This document shows positions 1-6,582 of a stretch of 9,583 nucleotides of DNA, piece by piece. Every line of letters begins with the position of its first letter. Positions within the stretch are counted from its first letter, which is position 1. The stretch is taken from positions 4,722 through 14,304 of the forward strand of contig DMTJ01000426.1 of the NCBI GenBank assembly GCA_003477185.1, written 5' to 3'. Made by a program: the position numbers and the translations under genes. The notes below the pieces were generated by a model that saw nothing but the letters and a program-made list of their open reading frames with translations, did not search any database and was not told where the DNA came from. Source of the stretch: Lentisphaeria bacterium. Its GTDB lineage: Bacteria; Verrucomicrobiota; Lentisphaeria; JABSQK01; UBA12247.

Positions 1-1
1 T

Positions 2-178
2 GGCTTCGTGGTCGGCGAGCTGGCTATGCTGCTGACCTATGTGCTGGTGTTTCTTCCGATCGGAATCGTCTTTCACCTGCTTCGGCGTGATGCGCTTGCC
101 ATTCGGCGAAAATCGGATAGCTATTGGGTTCAGCGAGAAGCACAGAAACCCCCGGCCAGCTACTACCGGCAATATTGA
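2..178 (+). CDS. SxtJ-like membrane protein, C-terminal part (5' end outside window)
   Basis: An open frame enters from the left edge and encodes 58 residues before TGA at 176-178. It has one clear hydrophobic segment (about residues 7-27, LAMLLTYVLVFLPIGIVFHLL with its flanks), then a basic stretch (LLRRDALAIRRK), then SYWVQRE and a polar tail. A membrane helix, a short basic linker and a SYW-x-x-RE motif form the usual C-terminus of SxtJ-family membrane proteins. These are small proteins of about 130 residues found next to NodU/TobZ-type carbamoyltransferases in polysaccharide and natural-product loci. The stop lies one base before the ATG of the DUF5989-type gene, so the two are almost certainly translationally coupled. 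The molecular function of SxtJ is not well established. The family call rests on the motif and the partner gene; the carbamoyltransferase itself is not in view. Confidence 0.7.
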   Translation, partial: GFVVGELAMLLTYVLVFLPIGIVFHLLRRDALAIRRKSDSYWVQREAQKPPASYYRQY

Positions 179-179
179 T

Positions 180-380
180 ATGGCGGACCAGGACAACCAA
201 CCAAACGAATTCGAGTCCGCCGGCGATGAACAGCCGTCGATTCTCGTGGAAGTTTTCTACTTCATGCGTGACAACAAGAAGTGGTGGATGCTCCCCATCG
301 TGATTGTGCTCGCGTTTCTGGGCATTCTCATCGCCCTGGCAGCAACTGGGCTCGCTCCTTTCGTCTACACGCTATTCTAG
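180..380 (+). CDS. DUF5989-type small membrane protein
   Basis: This 66-residue protein has a charged, disordered-looking N-terminus (about residues 1-20, rich in D, E, N and Q). A conserved block follows, EVFYFMRDNKKWWMLPIVIV, then one transmembrane helix (about residues 37-56), ending in APFVYTLF. The pattern 'F-x-x-x-R-x-x-K-x-W-x-LP-x-hydrophobic ... APF-x-Y-TLF' is characteristic of DUF5989 proteins, which are usually about 50 residues and sit directly after SxtJ in carbamoyltransferase loci. The N-terminus here is somewhat longer than usual. I chose the ATG at 180 because it follows the upstream stop by one base; the longer open frame in this phase reads out of frame through the SxtJ-like gene. 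The biochemical role is unknown; a membrane accessory role to the carbamoyltransferase is inferred from gene context only. Confidence 0.78.
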   Translation: MADQDNQPNEFESAGDEQPSILVEVFYFMRDNKKWWMLPIVIVLAFLGILIALAATGLAPFVYTLF

Positions 381-381
381 T

Positions 382-945
382 TCGGCGTTCCTTGGCCGCT
401 ATCGATGCGGCCGACTGTTTGGTCTAGGCGCGAGTACTTTAGGTGCACTCAAAGCCCTTGAGATAGGCGTGCCATGGGCCCTCGCTGGGCGCTCTGGTGA
501 GTACGCAGGAGGAAACGGTGCCGCGATGAGGATCGCGTAGTTGGCATCCTTCTTGGCAGCCGATGGCGTTGGCACTGCCGGATACCAGAGTGCGAGATCG
601 CTTGCTGGTCTACGCAGCGGGTTCGGGTACCGGGAGTATTTCCCAGCTTGGCGCCGCGCCTGGGCTGCCTCTGGATACGTCGTGGATTCCGTGCCACTCG
701 TGATCTCCGCAGCGGCGCAGGTGGATGAGATTGGGTTCGAGGAGATGTTGCGCGAGTTGATCATGGCTGGCGAGGACAGGGATACGACTTGTGCCATCGC
801 TGGCCAGCTTGCGGGCGCGGCGATTGGCTATGCACGACACCCGAGGAGACTGATCGACCAGTTGCCAGACTCGGAGATCGTGCACCAAGTTTCGTCGGTG
901 TTTGCGGAGGTCGCTCCAACTATACACGCAGAACGGTCGGATTGA
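382..945 (+). pseudogene. Decayed ADP-ribosylglycohydrolase (DraG/ARH family) remnant
   Basis: Frame 1 carries pieces of an ADP-ribosylglycohydrolase, a family that removes ADP-ribose from modified substrates using two metal ions. Recognisable blocks are FGLGASTLGALKALEIGVPW, then SGEYAGGNGAAMRIA (about 496-537), then GYVVDSVPLVISAAAQ (about 673-720), and finally EDRDTTCAIAGQLAGAAIGY, the C-terminal metal-binding region. Damage is visible in four ways. The first ~80-100 residues, with the N-terminal metal ligands, are absent. An in-frame TAG interrupts at 538-540, where the family usually continues MRIAPL. The central part is short, and its best match (LPDTRVRDRLL, about 578-610) lies in frame 2, implying a deletion plus compensating frameshifts. 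The GGDTDT metal motif reads GEDRDT. The remnant begins directly after the DUF5989 stop and ends 20 bases before the convergent GNAT gene. The family call is firm; the exact lesions are inferred from remembered family patterns. Confidence 0.75.
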
Positions 946-965
946 GCGAAGCGGCGTCTTCGATC

Positions 966-1478
966 TTAGAGGTCGATGGCGAGGGCAATCTCGTTGCAAG
1001 ACTTGCGGCGCGGGCAGAGTCTGCAGTCCGACCAGACCTTTTGGGGGAAGTCGCTGTGGGTCATGTGGCGGAAGCCGACTCGAGAGAAGAGACCCTCTTC
1101 AAGGGTGAGCGTGAAGACTCGCTGGGCATTGCGGCGCTTGGCCATGTCCAGCACGGAGCGGACGAGAAGGCTGCCGATCCCTCGGCCGCAAAAAGATTCA
1201 TCGACTGCCAGGGAGCGGAGTTCCTGGAGGCCTTTTCCGAAATCTCTGAGGGCTACACAGCCGACGATTTGGCCTTCGATTCGGGCTACGAGAAAGTTCT
1301 CGCAGTGGTCCGCGATGTCTGCGCCAGAGCGCGGCAGCAGGAAACCCCGCCCGGAGGCGCGGCAGATTACGGCGGCGATGGCTTCGCACTCCGCAAGATG
1401 TGGCGGCTCGCAGACCACGTCTGACCGACCAAAGCGTGCCTTAATCGGTGTATTTTGCATGTTCATTGATCTTGTCAT
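966..1478 (-). CDS. GNAT acetyltransferase, short N-acetylglutamate synthase type
   Basis: This 170-residue single-domain GNAT protein is likely to transfer acetyl from acetyl-CoA to L-glutamate, the first step of arginine synthesis, in the cytoplasm. The family signature runs GFLLPRS (45-51), NFLVARIEGQIVGCVAL (61-77), then ELRSLAVDESFCGRGIGSLL (86-105) containing the acetyl-CoA loop, and VFTLT..LFSRVGF (121-136). It ends with the cysteine pattern DCRLCPRRKSCNE (151-163). The DC-x-x-CP-x4-C-x-E tail after KVW is typical of the short ArgA-like synthases. The acetyl-CoA motif normally has R or Q as its first residue (RGRGIG); here it is C97 (CGRGIG). ATG codons at 1478, 1466 and 1460 are all possible starts and none has a clear ribosome-binding site. 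The family usually begins close to the acetylation domain, so a later start is possible. No arginine genes are nearby, so the substrate is inferred from family only. Confidence 0.75.
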   Translation of the reverse strand: MTRSMNMQNTPIKARFGRSDVVCEPPHLAECEAIAAVICRASGRGFLLPRSGADIADHCENFLVARIEGQIVGCVALRDFGKGLQELRSLAVDESFCGRGIGSLLVRSVLDMAKRRNAQRVFTLTLEEGLFSRVGFRHMTHSDFPQKVWSDCRLCPRRKSCNEIALAIDL

Positions 1479-1485
1479 TCAAGCG

Positions 1486-1947
1486 ATGTCAGTTACGGTC
1501 CAAACCATGAAAGTCGGGCGAGCACCACAGGTATTGGTATTGGATGGCAGCCCGCTGCTCAGGCAGTTTTATTGCCATGTTCTGGGCAATAATGGATTTC
1601 AGGCTGTAGCAGCCGGGACTGTGAAAGAGGCGAAAGCAATTTGTAGCGACAGTCGTTACGATATCTGCTGCGCGCTCATCGATTTCACTGCCCAGACCAA
1701 GGAGCACACGGAGTTTGTTGATTCCGTGCGCAAGATGCCGACGCGCAAAGCAAAGCTGCCGATCATCTCGCTGATTCATCCGGAAACCGATCATCTTCCG
1801 CTACTGCGCATCGCCCAACGCAGCGATTGCCTGATCGTACGTGGTGATTTCGATCTGCCCCGGTTGTACTTCTTTGTGCGGCAGTTCATACCACCAAGAA
1901 AGGCGGTCGACATGGACGAATCCACAGTCATTGTAAAAACTGCGTAG
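1486..1947 (+). CDS. Stand-alone degenerate response-regulator receiver domain
   Basis: This protein has 153 residues, or 146 if translation starts at the ATG at 1507. It consists of one CheY-like receiver fold with no output domain: VLVLDGSPLLRQFYCHVLGNNGF (17-39), DICCALIDF (59-67), LPIISLI (91-97), DCLIVRGDFDLPRLYFFVRQFI (114-135). D66 sits where the phosphorylated aspartate is expected. Other conserved positions deviate. The acidic pair after strand 1 is reduced to one Asp (LDGS in place of the usual VDDS), the Thr/Ser after strand 4 looks like I97, and the strand 5 Lys is R119. Phosphorylation may therefore be altered or lost, or the protein may signal by binding alone. No histidine kinase is adjacent. 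The last 147 bases lie opposite the 3' end of maf. In-frame ATGs further upstream (for example 1459) would overlap the divergent GNAT gene and are less likely. Base composition looks a little more AT-rich than its neighbours. Confidence 0.62.
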   Translation: MSVTVQTMKVGRAPQVLVLDGSPLLRQFYCHVLGNNGFQAVAAGTVKEAKAICSDSRYDICCALIDFTAQTKEHTEFVDSVRKMPTRKAKLPIISLIHPETDHLPLLRIAQRSDCLIVRGDFDLPRLYFFVRQFIPPRKAVDMDESTVIVKTA

Positions 1948-2502
1948 CCTAGGCAGTATCTGCTCGATCGGGAAGCCGATCACAGTACTCAGCAGTCCGT
2001 TGGTCCGGGAGACGAGCAAGTCGCCGCCGGTTTGAATGCCGTAGCTCCCGGCCTTGTCCAAGGGATCACAAACAGCGAAGTAGTTTTCGATCGTCGTATC
2101 TGTGAGCGTGTTAAAAGTGACTTCGGTGAACGCGTACCAGGTGGTGGCCCGGTTGCGATTTGCGCAAGCAATGTGTACTCCCGTGTATACAGCATGCGTC
2201 TTTCCGGACAGCAGCTGAAGCATTTCCGTGGCGTGTTCTAGGGAGTCTGGTTTGCCGAGGATCTGGTCGCCAAGTGCGACCAACGTATCTGCCCCGATGA
2301 CTACTGCCTCGGGGTGACTTGCGGAGATCGCTGTTGCTTTCTCCGCTGCGAGCCGTTGCACGGCCTGCTGCGGTTGCTCGGCTCTGCACAGTGATTCGTC
2401 TACATCGGCCGTCACTTGGGCGAAGGGCACGCCAGCGGCGCGGAGCAGGTCCCGCCGTCGGGCAGAGCCCGACGCAAGGATCAATGCCCCAACCTCTGCC
2501 AT
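1801..2502 (-). CDS. maf: Maf nucleotide pyrophosphatase (YhdE-like)
   Basis: Maf proteins hydrolyse non-canonical or excess nucleoside triphosphates to monophosphates and are linked to septum and cell-shape control. Visible motifs are LILASGSARRRDLL (7-20; family SxSPRR, with Pro replaced by A14), VTADVDES (30-37), VIGADTLV (68-75) with D72 as the expected catalytic base, GKP (83-85), TGV (107-109), DKAGSYGIQ (149-157) and VIGFPIE (174-180). The AGSYGIQ block points to the dTTP/UTP pyrophosphatase (YhdE) branch. Homologues usually end about 10-15 residues after the VIGFP motif, at roughly 190-200 residues. This frame runs on to 233, adding about 40 residues (HVDRLSWWYELPHK onward) with no family counterpart. 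That tail is encoded opposite the receiver gene's end and probably reflects loss of the original stop. The ATG overlaps the der stop by one base (TGATG), so maf is the last gene of the run and coupled to der. Confidence 0.93.
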   Translation of the reverse strand: MAEVGALILASGSARRRDLLRAAGVPFAQVTADVDESLCRAEQPQQAVQRLAAEKATAISASHPEAVVIGADTLVALGDQILGKPDSLEHATEMLQLLSGKTHAVYTGVHIACANRNRATTWYAFTEVTFNTLTDTTIENYFAVCDPLDKAGSYGIQTGGDLLVSRTNGLLSTVIGFPIEQILPRLRSFYNDCGFVHVDRLSWWYELPHKEVQPGQIEITTYDQAIAALGDAQ

Positions 2503-3923
2503 CAGCGCTTCTTGCGCCGTCGCGGTGGGCCGGCTGTTTTGGGGCGTGGCCGACGCTGTGGGCTGCCCCCTTCTTCTTTGGGGCGCCTTTCCACCAGCTC
2601 AAGCTTAAGTGGCAGGCTAGTGAGGTTGAAGGCTGTTCGCAGCTGTTTCTCCATGAACCGAATATAATTGGCGCGCGCGCTGGTCTTACGGTTTACGAAC
2701 AACAGGAATGTAGGTGGCCGGCGCTTGTAGACAGCGTAAAATATTTTGAAGGAGTTCGGGCCTACTCCAGGGGGAGGGGTGCGCATGACCATGTCGCGCA
2801 CGACCTGGTTCAGCAAGGAAGTTGGTACTTCCTGGGCCAACTGGTCCCGCATTTCCGCGAGCTTCGGCGGGATGTAGCGCACGTTGTAGCCGCTCTTGGC
2901 ACAGATGGTAAGAAGCGGGGCGTGGCTCATGAAGGCCAGTTCATGGCGGATACTATCCAGTAACTCTTGCTGGGTTGTGTCCTCTCCTGCCAGATCCCAT
3001 TTGTTGGCGAGCAGGACGCACGGCTTGCAGGCATCGAGGGCCATGCGACAGATTCGCTTATCCTGTGCCGTCACCCCTTCTGTGGCATCCATCACCATTA
3101 AGATGAGGTCTGCCCGGCGGATTGCCGCTTCTGTTCGGTCCGTGCTGAAGTACTCCACGGCGCTGTTCAGATTTCGCTTGCGTTTAAGTCCGGCGGTATC
3201 CACCAAGATTAACGGTAGGATCTGATCTTCACAAGGAAGGTCAACGACGACGTCTACCGCATCGCGGGTTGTGCCCGGTACATCGCTCACGATCACTCGG
3301 TTTTCGCCGAGTAGAAAGTTGGTCAGAGTGGACTTACCGACATTCGGGCGTCCAATGAGGGCGATTCGCAGGCGGTCACGGCTGTCATCATCGTGCAGGG
3401 CTTCCGGAATGTCCTTGCAGGCCACTTCCATCAACGCGTCAATATTACTTGTGTGCACGCAAGAAATCGCGATCTGATTTTCAAAGCCCAAGGCAAGCAT
3501 TTCGTCGCCAGCTCGGGCCAGATTCTGATTGTCCGCCTTGTTTTGGGCGACAATCACTGGCTTGCCGCTTTCGTGGAGAATTCGGCCGACTTCTTCGTCT
3601 AGTGGGAGCAGGCCGCTGATACAGTCGGTGACAAAGATGATGCGGTCGGCACTCTCGATCGCCACGTGGAGTTGTTGCCGGATTAGATCATCGAAGAAGT
3701 CGTCAGCTTTTTCTGAACCGAACAGACCAAGGCCACCTGTATCGACCAAGGAGAAGCGCTTGCAGTTCCATTCTGCTACGGCTGACACGCGATCACGCGT
3801 GACCCCGCTTTCTTCGTGTACGATGGATAGACGTCTGCCAAGGATCTTATTGAACAGGGCAGATTTGCCTACGTTCGGGCGGCCGACGATGGCGATGGTC
3901 GGCAGAGATGGGGGGATTGTCAT
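2502..3923 (-). CDS. der: Ribosome-assembly GTPase Der (EngA)
   Basis: Der has two consecutive GTPase domains and acts in late 50S subunit assembly. Domain 1 shows GRPNVGKS (14-21), VTRDR (41-45), VDTGG (60-64) and NKAD (128-131). Domain 2 shows GRPNVGKS (191-198), PGTTRDAVD (216-224), VDTAG (241-245), NKWD (307-310) and CAKSG (341-345). A KH-like domain follows (about 356-445) with PPPGVG, KIFYAVYKRRPPTFLLFVN and a final basic tail (RRRKKR). All G1, G3 and G4 motifs are intact and the length of 473 residues is slightly above the usual 435-490 mid-range, so the gene should be functional. The ATG at 3923 lies 12 bases after the ffh stop. No clear Shine-Dalgarno precedes it, so translation may rely on ribosomes arriving from ffh. 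It overlaps maf by one base. Confidence 0.97.
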   Translation of the reverse strand: MTIPPSLPTIAIVGRPNVGKSALFNKILGRRLSIVHEESGVTRDRVSAVAEWNCKRFSLVDTGGLGLFGSEKADDFFDDLIRQQLHVAIESADRIIFVTDCISGLLPLDEEVGRILHESGKPVIVAQNKADNQNLARAGDEMLALGFENQIAISCVHTSNIDALMEVACKDIPEALHDDDSRDRLRIALIGRPNVGKSTLTNFLLGENRVIVSDVPGTTRDAVDVVVDLPCEDQILPLILVDTAGLKRKRNLNSAVEYFSTDRTEAAIRRADLILMVMDATEGVTAQDKRICRMALDACKPCVLLANKWDLAGEDTTQQELLDSIRHELAFMSHAPLLTICAKSGYNVRYIPPKLAEMRDQLAQEVPTSLLNQVVRDMVMRTPPPGVGPNSFKIFYAVYKRRPPTFLLFVNRKTSARANYIRFMEKQLRTAFNLTSLPLKLELVERRPKEEGGSPQRRPRPKTAGPPRRRKKR

Positions 3924-3935
3924 GTGAGTCGTTGG

Positions 3936-5408
3936 CTATCGCCGACGCCTCCCTTTTTTTCGCTTGGCCTTCTTTTCTTTCTGGCTTGCCTGCTTGGCTG
4001 CGCCACGCTGGAAGCCGCTGAGATTTGGTCCGCCGGGGCCCATCATGCCCGGGGGCATGCCGCCACCAGCTCCGCCGAGCCCGCCGAGAGATTCGAGGGT
4101 GCCAGCTAATTGCTTCAAACCGCCCGGGCCCATCTTGGCCATCATTTGCCGCATTTTCTCGAAGCGCTGCATCATGCCAGTGACTTCTTCGAAGCCAAGT
4201 CCACAGCCACGCGATACGCGCTTGCGGCGGGTGACGTCATTCATGATCGGCGGGTTCTTGCGCTCGAATGGGGTCATGGATTGCACCATGGCTCGCGCCT
4301 GTTTGAGGGCACCTTCATTGGCGCCTGCCAGCTTTTTGATGGCTGGGGGCAGTGGCAGCATTTCGAACAGCTTGCCCATGCCACCGAACTTGCTGAGCAG
4401 ATCGAGTTGCTTGATAAAGTCGTTAAAGTCAAACTTGGCGCTAACCAGCCGGCTCTCTAGGTCTTTGGCTTCTTCTTCGGAGATGATTTCCTCAGCCTGC
4501 TCGACGATGCCGACGATATCGCCCATGCCGAGGATGCGGCGAGCCATCCGGTCTGGGTGAAATGGCTCAAAATCGGTGACTTTCTCGCCGACACCGATGA
4601 ACTTGATTGGCTGGCCTGTGACTTTGCGCATCGACAGGGCGGCACCGCCACGGGCGTCACCATCCATCTTAGTCAGAATAATTCCGCTCAGGCCCAAGGC
4701 ATCGTTGAAATGAGTGGCTACCGAGACTGCTTCCTGGCCCAACGCGGCATCCGCGACGAGCAGGATCTCTGCGGGGTTGGTCTTATTCTTGACCGATTCT
4801 AGTTCACGCACCAGGGGTTCGTCTACTTGGAGACGGCCAGCTGTATCAAAAATCACGACCTGATGTCGGTGGAGCTTAGCAAACGACAGCGCCTTCTCGG
4901 CGATGTTGGTGATGTCCTGATTACCGCGGTCCGAGAAAACATCGATCTCTTGGTCGCTGCCGAGAGTTTCGAGCTGGTCGATAGCTGCGGGGCGATGCAC
5001 GTCCATGGCGACCATCAAGACGCGCTTTCCGTCCTTTGTGAGGCGGGCGGCCAGCTTGCCGGTGCTGGTAGTCTTACCGCTACCATGCAGGCCGACCATC
5101 ATGATGATGCTGGGGCTGCCTTCCAGGACGAGAGGCTCGTTTGCAGCCCCCATCAACTCGCCGAGCCGGTCGCTGACGACCTTGACGAATTGTTGACCTG
5201 GGGTCACGCTGCGCAGGACTTTGGAGCCGAGGCATTCCTCGCTCACATCTTCGATAAACTGCTTGGTGATGTCGTAGTTTACGTCCGCTTCCAGCAAGGC
5301 GCGGCGCACGTCGGCCATCGCGTCTTCGATATTTTTTTCTGTCAGGCTACCACGTCCGGTCATATCCCGGAACGTGTCCTGCAGGCGAGTTGTCAGATTG
5401 TCAAACAT
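3936..5408 (-). CDS. ffh: Signal recognition particle GTPase Ffh (SRP54)
   Basis: Ffh binds 4.5S/SRP RNA and signal sequences and delivers nascent membrane proteins to FtsY. The 490-residue product has the helical N domain (1-95), the NG GTPase with GLHGSGKTTSTGKLA (106-120), DVHRPAAIDQL (136-146), VIFDTAGRLQVDEPLV (185-200), TKMDGDARGGAALS (246-259) and GVGEKVTDFEPFHPDRM (272-288), and a Met-rich M domain (about 320-460). In the M domain the RNA-binding helix-turn-helix reads RRKRVSRGCGLGFEEVTGMM (394-413), where many relatives have a GSG core instead of GCG. A Gly/Met/Pro-rich stretch (about 441-462) and a very basic end (KKAKRKKGRRRR) follow. The ATG at 5408 was chosen because MFDNLTTRLQ is the family's normal start and an AGGA-type site precedes it; the 18 extra upstream codons of the open frame overlap galK. 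It starts 16 bases after galK. Confidence 0.97.
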   Translation of the reverse strand: MFDNLTTRLQDTFRDMTGRGSLTEKNIEDAMADVRRALLEADVNYDITKQFIEDVSEECLGSKVLRSVTPGQQFVKVVSDRLGELMGAANEPLVLEGSPSIIMMVGLHGSGKTTSTGKLAARLTKDGKRVLMVAMDVHRPAAIDQLETLGSDQEIDVFSDRGNQDITNIAEKALSFAKLHRHQVVIFDTAGRLQVDEPLVRELESVKNKTNPAEILLVADAALGQEAVSVATHFNDALGLSGIILTKMDGDARGGAALSMRKVTGQPIKFIGVGEKVTDFEPFHPDRMARRILGMGDIVGIVEQAEEIISEEEAKDLESRLVSAKFDFNDFIKQLDLLSKFGGMGKLFEMLPLPPAIKKLAGANEGALKQARAMVQSMTPFERKNPPIMNDVTRRKRVSRGCGLGFEEVTGMMQRFEKMRQMMAKMGPGGLKQLAGTLESLGGLGGAGGGMPPGMMGPGGPNLSGFQRGAAKQASQKEKKAKRKKGRRRR

Positions 5409-5415
5409 AGCAGGT

Positions 5416-5422
5416 TCCTTCC
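5416..5422 (-). promoter_or_regulatory. Shine-Dalgarno site that sets the ffh start
   Basis: On the - strand this reads GGAAGGA, with the AGGA core seven bases before the ATG at 5408. It rules out the longer upstream frame, whose first ATG lies inside the end of galK. The site sits in the 16-base gap between galK and ffh. Confidence 0.7.
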
Positions 5423-5424
5423 AA

Positions 5425-6582
5425 TCAAAGTGTCGTGACACCGGCACCGGCGCCAATGCCACAGACTATGGGGCTGACTTCATCGCCAGTGCGTGTTTTG
5501 TAGGCGGTAGCCAAGCGTTCGCAGAATGTCTCTGCCTCTGCTGAATCCACCAGATGAATTGTAATGCCGCCGAAGCCTCCGCCACTCAGGCGGCCCCCAT
5601 GGCAGCCCGGCAGTGCGCACCCGCTAGCCACTAGGATATCCAGTTCCGGACAGGAGTTTTCGAAGTTTACGCGCGAGCTCGTGTGCGAGGCCGTGAGCAG
5701 GCTGCCAAAAGCGGTTGGATCGCTCTTCTTCATGGCGGCCAATCCGGCGGCGACGCGTTCGTTCTCGCCCACGATGTGACAGGCACGGCGGTAGTCGGTC
5801 ACGGACATGTCGGCCCGGCAATCGTCCAGCATTTGCTGCGAGACATCTCGCAACGCGGTCACGCCGGTGTGGATGCTGGCCACAGCGCGGGCAGCGGCTT
5901 CGCAGCTTTCCCGGCGGTCATTGTAGTCGGTCGTGAGGTCGTGCTTCACGCCTGAGTTCGTCACCACCCAGGCCACGTCTGCATCAAGGGTGTGTGGCTC
6001 GACAGCCAGGGTCCGAAAGTCGATATAGACTAGATTCCCCACTTGTCCGAACAGCGAGGAAAACTGATCGAGCAGGCCGGTGTTTGCGCCCACATAATCG
6101 TTCTCACTCTGTTGCCCGATACGCGCCCACTCCTCGCGCGGTAGGTGGATCCCACTCAATTTGCCGATTGCCAGAGCGGCGGCTATTTCCAGCGCAGCCG
6201 AGCTGCTCATGCCGGCTGAAAGCGGAACGGTACTGCTGAGTGCAGCACGAAAGGGCTGGCACGAATGGCCGCGTTTGCCGAGCGCATAGACGATGCCTTT
6301 GATGTAGTTGGCCCATTCGCCAGCTGTCGGATTAGTGAGATCATCTAGGTCGAAATCGCTGCGCCAGACCTCGCCTTCGTGCCAAGAAACCAGCTCGCAG
6401 GTGTTTCCGGATGCCGGGCCAGCGGCGAATGTTGTCGCCTGCTCGGAGGCGCAGCTAAGAGCGACCCCGTCGTTGTAGTCGGTATGGTTGCCAAGGATCT
6501 CTAGGCGTCCAGGCGCGCGGCTGACGAGGGTTGGCGCCAGCCCGAACTGTTCGCGAAAGAGTGTGATTGTGTCTTGACTCAC
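5425..6582 (-). CDS. galK: Galactokinase (GHMP kinase family)
   Basis: Galactokinase phosphorylates galactose to galactose-1-phosphate with ATP at the entry of the Leloir pathway. The 385-residue product carries the N-terminal sugar signature GRLEILGNHTDYNDG (25-39), the GHMP phosphate loop LSAGMSSSAALEIA (121-134), TGLLDQFSSLFG (168-179) with D172 at the catalytic-base position, SCPELD (310-315) and the C-terminal GRLSGGGFGG (330-339). Length and domain order are normal. The signature usually reads GEHTDY, with the Glu contacting the sugar; here it is N32. This variant may mark a lineage-specific galactokinase or a related sugar specificity. The start is a GTG. The GTG at 6582 is preferred over the one at 6588 because it overlaps the preceding stop as GTGA and has a GGAG seven bases upstream, whereas at 6588 the GGAG is only one base away. 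No other Leloir gene is in view. Confidence 0.92.
   Translation of the reverse strand: MSQDTITLFREQFGLAPTLVSRAPGRLEILGNHTDYNDGVALSCASEQATTFAAGPASGNTCELVSWHEGEVWRSDFDLDDLTNPTAGEWANYIKGIVYALGKRGHSCQPFRAALSSTVPLSAGMSSSAALEIAAALAIGKLSGIHLPREEWARIGQQSENDYVGANTGLLDQFSSLFGQVGNLVYIDFRTLAVEPHTLDADVAWVVTNSGVKHDLTTDYNDRRESCEAAARAVASIHTGVTALRDVSQQMLDDCRADMSVTDYRRACHIVGENERVAAGLAAMKKSDPTAFGSLLTASHTSSRVNFENSCPELDILVASGCALPGCHGGRLSGGGFGGITIHLVDSAEAETFCERLATAYKTRTGDEVSPIVCGIGAGAGVTTL

Noticed and set aside
399..797. Open frames on the - strand opposite the ADP-ribosylglycohydrolase remnant
   Set aside because: Their translations are low-complexity, rich in Arg/Pro/Ser, with no family pattern, whereas the + strand carries clear family blocks.
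789..1424. 211-codon + strand frame across the GNAT gene
   Set aside because: It lies antisense to a recognisable acetyltransferase and shows no conserved motifs of its own.
1489..1794. - strand frame opposite the receiver gene
   Set aside because: The + strand encodes a receiver fold; the antisense product has no recognisable pattern.
1780..1800. Inverted repeat (CGGAA...TTCCG) just past the maf stop as a terminator
   Set aside because: No T-run follows on the - strand and the sequence is inside the receiver coding region.
2319..2963. 214-codon + strand frame over the maf/der junction
   Set aside because: It is antisense to well-conserved maf and der coding sequence and has no motif.
4827..5438. 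203-codon + strand frame antisense to ffh
   Set aside because: This is a shadow of the highly conserved Ffh N and G domains.
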